A stretch of 5,405 nt of DNA from Bifidobacterium breve (lineage in GTDB: Bacteria > Actinomycetota > Acidimicrobiia > Acidimicrobiales > Ilumatobacteraceae), in contig CAMBPP010000100.1 of assembly GCA_945869715.1 (NCBI GenBank), forward strand, positions 1-5,405, written 5' to 3'. The first letter of the stretch is position 1. Every line of letters begins with the position of its first letter. This document shows, piece by piece, positions 1 to 5,405 of this stretch. Below the pieces are notes generated by a model. The model ran no database searches, had not been told where the DNA came from, and saw nothing but the letters and a program-made list of their open reading frames with translations. The position numbers and the translations under genes were made by a program.

Positions 1-185
1 GTGCGTGAGTTGAGGTCGGTATTTTCGGGGTCGGCCAAAATGCTGCGCAACAGTGCACCAATGCGAGTGCCACCTGGTTCACGAGTGGCAACAGCATTGA
101 TCTTTTCTGCAAGGCGAGTGACGTGCGTGCTCTTGCCGCAACCTTCTAGCCCTTCAAAGGCAATGTAGGTACCACGGATGGTCAT
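1..185 (-). CDS. tmk: Thymidylate kinase, N-terminal part (gene runs off left edge)
   Basis: Thymidylate kinase phosphorylates dTMP to dTDP with ATP in the cytoplasm, an essential step of dTTP synthesis. Only the first 61 codons are in the window; family members usually have about 200-215 residues. Reading starts MTIRGTYIAFEGLEGCGKST. The Walker A P-loop is at residues 12-20 (GLEGCGKST, with Lys18 and Ser19 as the nucleotide-binding pair). The family-specific REPGGT motif, which contributes to dTMP binding, is at residues 35-40 and is followed by a helix with IGALLRSIL, the usual context. The ATG at 185-183 overlaps the topA TGA at 184-182 (ATGA). No Shine-Dalgarno sequence is visible just upstream, so translation is probably coupled to topA. 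Cys16 inside the P-loop and His21 where Gln is common are small variations. The identification rests on two motifs in the correct spacing and is firm despite truncation. Confidence 0.93.
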   Translation of the reverse strand, partial: MTIRGTYIAFEGLEGCGKSTHVTRLAEKINAVATREPGGTRIGALLRSILADPENTDLNSR

Positions 186-2893
186 GAGTCGTCGGTGCTT
201 TTTGCAGGTTTTTTAGCAGCAGCCTTTTTTGCTGAGGCTTTTTTCGCAGCTGCTTTCTTGGCTGGGGCTTTCTTCGCCGCAACTTTCTTTGCACCGCGCT
301 TTTTGGGTGCGCCACCGTTTTCCTCTATATATTCGCGGCGCAGTTGCAAGAGTTCATATGCACGCTCGGGGTTCATGTCTTGCAAGATGTCGCCACGCTT
401 TAAGCCGGCATTGGTTTCGCCATCGGTGACGTATTCACCAAAGCGGCCTTCTTTTGCAACAACGGGTTTGCCGCTGACGGGGTCATTGCCGAATTCTTTT
501 AGCGGCGGTTTCGGCGCAGCGCGACCTCGACCACCAAATACTCGAGGTGTTGCCAATAGTGCGAGAGCTTCTTCCAAAGTGATGGTGAGAATTTGCTCTT
601 CATTTTGCAGAGTACGGCTGTCTTTACCTTTTGATATGTAGGGGCCGAAACGACCGTTTTGGGCGGTGATGATTTCACCGTCCACCGGGTCGTGGCCCAC
701 TGTTCGCGGGAGTGAGAGCAGGTCCTCTGCATCTTTCATGGTCAGACGATCAACATTCATAGTGCTAAATAGCGACACCATTTTTGGTTTCTCTAAACCA
801 GGCGGCAAGTTGTCGGGTGTTCCCCATTGCACGTAAGCACCATAACGACCTGTTTTTGCAAAGACAGGAAATCCATCTTTGAGACCAATGGGCTCGTCAC
901 CTTTTGGTGCGGCAAGAAGTTGCAAGGCAACTTCCAACGTGAGATCTTCAGGGGTCATGGTGTCGGGAACGCCAGCAGTGTTTTCGAGGCTGCGCACGTA
1001 TGGGCCAAATTTGCCTGGCTTCACAACGACGTCTTCTCCGTCGGCTGGATTCTTGCCCAATATAAAGGTGTTAATTGCAGCGGCATCAATTTCGTCGAGG
1101 TTGTTGGCAACGATGCGTTTCAGGCCGAGGTCGTTGGCTACTTCATTACCGTTGTGGTCGAGAGCGCCAAAGTAGAAGTGTTGCAACCATGCTTCGCGAC
1201 CTTGTTCTCCGCGAGCAATGGCGTCGAGGTCTTCTTCAACAGACGCAGTAAAGCCGTAGTCAACAAGAGTGCTGAAGTGTTCTTCAAGCAAACGAATAAC
1301 AGAGAAGGCCGTCCATGTAGGAACAAGCGCTGTTCCTTTTTTGCGCAGGTAGTCGCCGCGGTCAACCATGGTGGAAATAATGGAAGCCCATGTTGATGGG
1401 CGGCCAATACCAAGTTCTTCGAGTTTTTTCACGAGCGATGCTTCGGTGTAGCGCGCTGGCGGTGAGGTTGCATGTGAATTGCTGGTGTACTGAACAACAG
1501 AAATTGATTGCCCAGCCTTCATTGCTGGCAGCAATACCGACTCATCATTTTTTGCATCGGCTTTGTCGTCGGTGGCGTCGTCGTCAGGAAGATCTTCGTA
1601 GGCCATACGATAGCCCTTGAAGTTAATGGTGGTACCGCTTGCAGAAAATGCGCAATGCGAAGATGCAGCGTCAGACGCAGTGACTTCCAAACGCACGCTG
1701 ACAGTAACGCCTGTGGCATCAGCCATTTGCGAAGCAAGTGTGCGCTGCCAAACAAGGCGGTAAAGCGCGGCTTCTTGTTTCGACTTGAAGCTGCTTTCCA
1801 GTTGTTCTGGAGCCCGCATAGGCAACGTTGGGCGAATGGCTTCGTGAGCTTCTTGTGCATTTTTAATTTTGGAAGTGAAAATGCGTGGTGAAGGTGAAAG
1901 CGCTTCATTGCCATAAGTACTGCGAATGGTGTCGCGCACTTCGCCCATTGCGTCGGCGCTCAAATTAACCGAGTCGGTACGCATGTAAGTGATGAATCCG
2001 TTTTCATACAAGCTCTGAGCAATGCTCATGACCTGACGGCCAGAGAGGCGTAGCTTGCGGCCAGCTTCTTGCTGCAAGGTGCTCGTCATAAACGGCGCTT
2101 TAGAAGAGGAGCGGTAGGGCTTGTCTTCAACACTGGTCACGGTGAGCGACTTGCCGGTGAGACCAGCAAGAAGTTCTTGCCCTTGTTTTTCGGTGACAAC
2201 AATAACGTCACCTTTCACAGCACCGTTGCTGTCGAAGTCTTTACCTGTTGCAATGCGTAGTGAGTTCAGTGCAACGAGACGTGCGGTGAATTGCGGTGCG
2301 GTATCGGCAAGTGCGTCGATATCGAAATAGACCGCAGAGTTGAACGCAATACGTTCGCGTTCACGTTCCACAATGAGGCGCAGTGCTGGGCTTTGCACAC
2401 GACCAGCCGAGAGACCACGGTTCACACGCCGCCACAAAACGGGCGAAAGTTCATACCCATATAAACGGTCGAGAACGCGGCGGGTTTCTGCGGCGTCGAC
2501 CAGGTGGCGGTCGATTTTGCGGGGGTGGGCAACGGCGTGCTCAATGGCTGAGCGGGTGATTTCGTGGAACACCATGCGGTGGCATTCCACCTTGGGCTTC
2601 AGGTATTCCTCGAGGTGGGCAGAGATGGCCTCCCCCTCGCGGTCTTCGTCGGTTGCGAGATACACAACGGTGGCGTTCTTCAGATCGGCCTTCAGATCTT
2701 TCACAATTTGCTTGCCGCGGTCAGTGAGTTGGTAGGCAGCCTTGAAATGGTTGTCTACATCGACCGCTAATCCCTTACTGGGGAGGTCGGCAATGTGGCC
2801 CACAGAGGCTCGGACGATGTACTCGCTTCCGAGGAACTGAGAGATGGTTTTGGCCTTAGCAGGCGATTCGACGATGACGAGTGGTTTTCCCAT
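182..2893 (-). CDS. topA: DNA topoisomerase I (type IA), complete, 903 aa
   Basis: TopA relaxes negatively supercoiled DNA by single-strand cleavage and passage, using a 5'-phosphotyrosine link and Mg2+. The N-terminal Toprim domain has Glu9 (in LVIVESPAKAKT) and the acidic triad Asp82, Asp84, Glu86 in ATDEDREGEAI. Further core motifs are LSAGRVQSPALRL (161-173), the active site GFITYMRTDS with catalytic Tyr303 and Arg305, EAHEAIRPT (348-356), and RYTEASLVKKLEELGIGRPS (481-500). An acidic linker lies at about 435-452. The C-terminal part has four Toprim-C repeats (KFGPYV, RYGAYV, RFGPYI and RFGEYV, near residues 628, 683, 748 and 817) and no CxxC zinc ribbons; the whole protein has only two Cys. 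A Lys/Ala tail covers 864-898. This architecture and length match actinobacterial TopA. The start is fixed by alignment of Glu9 with E. coli Glu9. The stop overlaps the tmk start. Confidence 0.98.
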   Translation of the reverse strand: MGKPLVIVESPAKAKTISQFLGSEYIVRASVGHIADLPSKGLAVDVDNHFKAAYQLTDRGKQIVKDLKADLKNATVVYLATDEDREGEAISAHLEEYLKPKVECHRMVFHEITRSAIEHAVAHPRKIDRHLVDAAETRRVLDRLYGYELSPVLWRRVNRGLSAGRVQSPALRLIVERERERIAFNSAVYFDIDALADTAPQFTARLVALNSLRIATGKDFDSNGAVKGDVIVVTEKQGQELLAGLTGKSLTVTSVEDKPYRSSSKAPFMTSTLQQEAGRKLRLSGRQVMSIAQSLYENGFITYMRTDSVNLSADAMGEVRDTIRSTYGNEALSPSPRIFTSKIKNAQEAHEAIRPTLPMRAPEQLESSFKSKQEAALYRLVWQRTLASQMADATGVTVSVRLEVTASDAASSHCAFSASGTTINFKGYRMAYEDLPDDDATDDKADAKNDESVLLPAMKAGQSISVVQYTSNSHATSPPARYTEASLVKKLEELGIGRPSTWASIISTMVDRGDYLRKKGTALVPTWTAFSVIRLLEEHFSTLVDYGFTASVEEDLDAIARGEQGREAWLQHFYFGALDHNGNEVANDLGLKRIVANNLDEIDAAAINTFILGKNPADGEDVVVKPGKFGPYVRSLENTAGVPDTMTPEDLTLEVALQLLAAPKGDEPIGLKDGFPVFAKTGRYGAYVQWGTPDNLPPGLEKPKMVSLFSTMNVDRLTMKDAEDLLSLPRTVGHDPVDGEIITAQNGRFGPYISKGKDSRTLQNEEQILTITLEEALALLATPRVFGGRGRAAPKPPLKEFGNDPVSGKPVVAKEGRFGEYVTDGETNAGLKRGDILQDMNPERAYELLQLRREYIEENGGAPKKRGAKKVAAKKAPAKKAAAKKASAKKAAAKKPAKSTDDS
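200..304 (-). repeat. Lys/Ala-rich repetitive tail of TopA (coding low-complexity repeat)
   Basis: Residues 864-898 of TopA are a degenerate run of KKAxA / AKKAAAKK units, seen on the plus strand as repeated gcttttttc / gctttcttg-like blocks. The repeat is imperfect at the DNA level. Basic C-terminal tails of this kind are known in mycobacterial and streptomycete TopA, where they increase DNA binding and processivity; that role is inferred here by analogy. Such tracts tend to vary in length between strains by slippage. Confidence 0.8.
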
Positions 2894-2904
2894 ATGGTCT
2901 GTAT

Positions 2905-2933
2905 CTGCTAGGTCAATTCTGAGGCGTTGTCAA
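2905..2933 (-). promoter_or_regulatory. Possible topA promoter, giving a very short leader
   Basis: On the minus strand a perfect -35 hexamer TTGACA (2933-2928) is followed after 17 bases by TAGCAG (2910-2905), which matches only three positions of the -10 consensus. Initiation about seven bases downstream would fall near 2898, leaving about five bases before the topA ATG at 2893. This fits the lack of a clear Shine-Dalgarno sequence in front of topA (the bases just upstream read AGATACAGACCAT), since leaderless or nearly leaderless mRNAs are common in Actinobacteria. The -10 element is weak, so this is a tentative call. Confidence 0.35.
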
Positions 2934-2951
2934 GCCATAGGGATAAAACCC

Positions 2952-5255
2952 TTATACAGCAGGGCTTTCAAAATCGCGCTGATGACCCTCGACGTCAATC
3001 TTGGGCAGGATGCGGTCGAGCCATTTCGGAATCCACCAGTTGCGGGACCCGAGTAATTCCATGGTGGCTGGCACGAGGACCATGCGCACAATGGTGGCGT
3101 CGATGAAGACGGCAAAAGCCATGCCTAAACCGAAGAGTTTCAACTGGCGATCATCACCCAAAACGAAGGCAGAAAAGACGCACACCATGATGAGTGCAGC
3201 TGCCGTAATGACTCGGGCGGTGGCGGCGAGGCCGTCGGCCACAGCTGAGGCGTTGTCGCCGGTGCGGTCGTATTCCTCTTTTATACGTGAGAGTAAAAAC
3301 ACCTCATAATCCATTGATAATCCAAAGACAATCGCGAAAAGCATCATGGGCGCCCACGATTCCACGGGTCCCGCTTTATCGACCCCAATGAGGTCTTTGC
3401 CCCAGCCCCACTGGAAGACAGCCACAATGAGGCCATATGCCGCACCGATGGACAGAAGGTTCATGATGACGGCTTTCAAGGGAACGAGGAGGCTGCGGAA
3501 AACAGCCATTAATAAGAGGAATGACAAAATGAGAACTGCGCCAATGAGATACGGCAAGCGGCCACCGATGTAGTCGGCAAAGTCAACACTGGCGGCAGTG
3601 AACCCGCCCACTTTTGCCGTGATACCGGTAGCCGGAATGACTTCATCGCGCAGCGTGTGAACAAGCTGTGAGGTCTCAATTTCCTGCGGCGCACTCTTTG
3701 GGTAAACCACCACGAGAGCAAGTGGTTGGCCGTCAATTTCCGTTGATGGGCCAGTTGCGCTGAGCGGGCTTGGGGTAGCAAAGGCAACGTTGTTTGCCTG
3801 CGAGAGAGTGCCAGCGAACGCCAAGAGTTTTTCTGGTGAAGCAGCGGTGTCACCTTGAACAGTGACGAAAAGTGGGCCGTTGACGCCGGGGCCAAAACCT
3901 TCAGCGAGAAGGTCGTAGGCCTGACGCACTGTTGTTTCTTCTGGTTGGTTGCCGGTGTCGCCAAAGCCGAGACGAATGCTAAAGAGCGGAATAGAGAGAA
4001 GCACCAAAACACTTGCTGAAGAAATCAGTGCGGTCCATGGGCGGCGCTGAACGAAACGACTCCAACGGAACCAGAACGTGAGCTCGCGAGCTTTAGCAAC
4101 ACGCACGGGAATAGGTGTGCGGAGCGAACGAAATACGAAGCTCAATGCAGTGACAGCTACCGCACCAACAAGACCGAGCAAGAGGACGGGCAGCGAGTGG
4201 AAGATAATTGCAGCGAGTGCAGAGAGCACCAGCACAATGAGTGCAGCAATAGCGGCGCGTGTAGTTACATCGATGCGATGTTTCACCATGCCAAGAAGTG
4301 CTGGCAGCAAAGTGACAGAGGCAAGCATCATTACGAGAACGCCAATAGCTGCTCCTGTTGCAAGGCCGCGTACAAACGACAAGCCCATGACGTACAAACC
4401 GAGAAGTGAAATAATGACAGTGACACCAGCAAAAAGAACTGCTCTGCCGCTTGTATCAACTGCATCTACTACAGCTTCTTCTACAGACATTCCTGCCTGT
4501 AAGCCTTCGCGGTATCGCGTAACAATGAACAATGCGTAGTCAATACCGACACCAAGACCCACCATTGCCACCATTGATGTAGTGAAGTCGGGCATCAATG
4601 TGGCATGACTCAAAATAGTTACAACGCTGACAGCAATACCTAAACCAAGAAGTGCGGTACCAATGGGCAGACCCATGGCGAGTACAGACCCAAAAGCAAG
4701 AACGAGAATAACAATGGCGGCAAGAATGCCGAGTGCTTCACTTTCTGGCACAGCGAACTTGGCAAAAATTTCTCCGCCGTATTCCACCTGTACACCAGTC
4801 ACCTTGTTCAGAGTGGTCTCGCCCATTTCCTGAACTTTGTCGGCGAAGGTAATTCCTTCCGCTTCGCTTCTGTTGCTGATGTCTAAACGAGCAAAGGCAA
4901 TTTTTTCTGACTGGCTCACCTGTTGTGGGTTGTCGTACGGGCTAATGGTGTCGACGCCCTCAATAGTTTCTACTTCAGCGAGAAACGATGTCATGGCGTC
5001 TTTCAGGCCTGGTGTGTTCAGACCCTCGTCGCTTTTGAAGACCACTGTTGCTGAGAAGCCAGCTTTGTTGGGGTTCGCCTTTTCGAGGAGCTCTTGCACT
5101 TCTCGTGACTCACTTTTTGGCAAAACGAAATCGGTACGGAAGTTGCCCTTCATTGCACCAGAGGCAACAGCAACAATGAAAAAGAGGGGAATCCAGATTC
5201 CGAATACAACAATGCGGCGTCGGCGCACGCAAAACCGGGCGAGTGAACTCAACAT
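2952..5255 (-). CDS. MMPL-family (RND superfamily) membrane transporter, complete, 767 aa
   Basis: This is an inner-membrane, proton-driven exporter of the MMPL/YdfJ/ActII-3 type; family members move lipids, drugs or other hydrophobic compounds, and the substrate here cannot be read from sequence. TM1 is at about 14-34, followed by an extracytoplasmic domain (35-170) and TM2-6 (about 174-322). TM7 (407-426) is followed by a second extracytoplasmic domain (427-560) and TM8-12 (567-730). The proton-relay Asp-Tyr pairs are both intact: GLGVGIDYALFIVTRYREGL (Asp239-Tyr240) and FGLSMDYEVFLLSRIKEEY (Asp649-Tyr650). The C-terminal WWIPKWLDRILP is typical of the family. Two extra hydrophobic segments (331-353, 355-376) sit in the central cytoplasmic loop. 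There is no long C-terminal domain as in MmpL3. I chose the ATG at 5255 because MLSSLARFCVRRRR gives the usual short basic N-terminus before TM1 and has a GAAAGG site six bases upstream. An upstream GTG at 5378 would add 41 residues without family-like features. The gene ends 58 bases before topA. Confidence 0.95.
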   Translation of the reverse strand: MLSSLARFCVRRRRIVVFGIWIPLFFIVAVASGAMKGNFRTDFVLPKSESREVQELLEKANPNKAGFSATVVFKSDEGLNTPGLKDAMTSFLAEVETIEGVDTISPYDNPQQVSQSEKIAFARLDISNRSEAEGITFADKVQEMGETTLNKVTGVQVEYGGEIFAKFAVPESEALGILAAIVILVLAFGSVLAMGLPIGTALLGLGIAVSVVTILSHATLMPDFTTSMVAMVGLGVGIDYALFIVTRYREGLQAGMSVEEAVVDAVDTSGRAVLFAGVTVIISLLGLYVMGLSFVRGLATGAAIGVLVMMLASVTLLPALLGMVKHRIDVTTRAAIAALIVLVLSALAAIIFHSLPVLLLGLVGAVAVTALSFVFRSLRTPIPVRVAKARELTFWFRWSRFVQRRPWTALISSASVLVLLSIPLFSIRLGFGDTGNQPEETTVRQAYDLLAEGFGPGVNGPLFVTVQGDTAASPEKLLAFAGTLSQANNVAFATPSPLSATGPSTEIDGQPLALVVVYPKSAPQEIETSQLVHTLRDEVIPATGITAKVGGFTAASVDFADYIGGRLPYLIGAVLILSFLLLMAVFRSLLVPLKAVIMNLLSIGAAYGLIVAVFQWGWGKDLIGVDKAGPVESWAPMMLFAIVFGLSMDYEVFLLSRIKEEYDRTGDNASAVADGLAATARVITAAALIMVCVFSAFVLGDDRQLKLFGLGMAFAVFIDATIVRMVLVPATMELLGSRNWWIPKWLDRILPKIDVEGHQRDFESPAV

Positions 5256-5261
5256 GAAGTG

Positions 5262-5267
5262 CCTTTC
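5262..5267 (-). promoter_or_regulatory. Shine-Dalgarno site of the MMPL gene (decides the start)
   Basis: The minus strand reads GAAAGG, then six bases (CACTTC), then the ATG at 5255. This spacing is good and supports that start over the in-frame ATG at 5303 and GTG at 5378, neither of which has a comparable site. Confidence 0.7.
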
Positions 5268-5299
5268 GAACAAGATCTCGTCACAGGTTATGGGATTAG

Positions 5300-5321
5300 G
5301 CATTAGCGTTTGTACTAATGC
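5300..5321. promoter_or_regulatory. Perfect inverted repeat, candidate operator of the MMPL gene
   Basis: GCATTAG (5300-5306), an 8-base spacer (CGTTTGTA), then CTAATGC (5315-5321): two perfect 7-base arms, 22 bases overall, centred about 56 bases upstream of the MMPL start codon. A third ATTAG lies directly beside the left arm (5295-5299). MMPL exporters are often controlled by TetR- or MarR-type repressors that bind palindromes of about this size near the promoter. The position fits, but no regulator gene is in the window and no clear -35/-10 pair was found around it. It could also be a chance palindrome or a binding site for another factor. Confidence 0.45.
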
Positions 5322-5405
5322 ACGAAGAAAACGCACATGCGTGGCGAGTGAAGCGCCTTGACCGGGGGTGGAGCACACTTTTGGCGCACGATGGCAGCGA
5401 AATGC

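Larger units (their letters stand above)
5256..5405. other. Non-coding upstream region of the MMPL gene
   Basis: These 150 bases precede the MMPL start. Short open frames reach the right edge on the minus strand (one ends at a TAG inside the palindrome), but none shows recognisable protein sequence. On the plus strand an ATG at 5391 could begin a divergent gene outside the window, but only five codons are visible and the nearest purine-rich stretch (GGTGGAG) is too far away to support it. Besides the 5300-5321 palindrome there is a small near-palindrome ACGCACATGCGT at 5331-5342 (5-base arms, 2-base spacer). Confidence 0.5.

Noticed and set aside
827..1396. Plus-strand 189-codon open frame opposite topA, and the other plus-strand frames inside topA
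   Set aside because: They lie entirely antisense to a well-conserved gene, have no recognisable motifs or convincing ribosome binding sites, and are explained as shadows of topA codon use.
2937..2955. Hairpin AGGG ATAAAA CCCT as a terminator for the MMPL gene
   Set aside because: The stem is only about four base pairs, it overlaps the stop codon region, and no T-run follows on the transcribed strand.
4078..4539. Plus-strand 153-codon open frame opposite the MMPL gene, very rich in Ser, Thr, Arg and Ala
   Set aside because: Composition is what the complement of hydrophobic membrane codons gives; no motif or start signal supports it.
5256..5378. 41-residue N-terminal extension of the MMPL protein from a GTG at 5378 (or the ATG at 5303)
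   Set aside because: No ribosome binding site at either codon, the extension crosses the palindrome, and the ATG at 5255 has a good Shine-Dalgarno site and the usual N-terminus.
5353..5387. GCGCC...GGCGC inverted repeat upstream of the MMPL gene
   Set aside because: Five-base GC arms separated by 25 bases are expected by chance.
5391..5405. Possible start of a divergent plus-strand gene (ATG GCA GCG AAA TGC)
   Set aside because: Only five codons are visible and the GGTGGAG purine stretch is about 17 bases away, too far to act as a ribosome binding site.

Overview
This window reads almost entirely on the minus strand and looks like ordinary chromosome of an actinobacterium. The main clues are a DNA topoisomerase I that carries FG-Y type C-terminal repeats and a Lys/Ala tail in place of zinc ribbons, the topA-tmk gene order, and a large MMPL-family exporter. 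The base composition is moderate rather than very GC-rich. The wording of some TopA motifs (for example GRPSTWASII) makes me lean towards an Acidimicrobiia-like lineage, but that placement is inference from memory of the family and is not proven.

Layout, in the direction of transcription (high to low coordinates). (1) 5405-5256: a 150-base upstream region with no gene I can support. It holds a perfect 7-bp-arm inverted repeat at 5300-5321 and a Shine-Dalgarno sequence at 5262-5267. (2) 5255-2952: a complete 767-residue MMPL/RND-type membrane transporter with both canonical Asp-Tyr proton-relay motifs and an extra hydrophobic hairpin in its central loop. (3) 2951-2894: a 58-base gap with no convincing terminator, containing a possible topA promoter (TTGACA). 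(4) 2893-182: complete topA, 903 residues. (5) 185-1: the first 61 codons of tmk (thymidylate kinase), whose ATG overlaps the topA stop codon; the gene runs off the left edge.

TopA relaxes negative supercoils and Tmk makes dTDP for DNA synthesis. Their 4-base overlap suggests one translationally coupled DNA-metabolism unit. The MMPL exporter lies upstream on the same strand but has no obvious functional link. Its own leader carries an operator-like palindrome, so it is probably controlled separately. I found no RNA genes, mobile elements, CRISPR arrays or phage features, and no evidence of a novel multi-gene system. The points most worth checking are the palindrome upstream of the exporter and the extra membrane hairpin in it.
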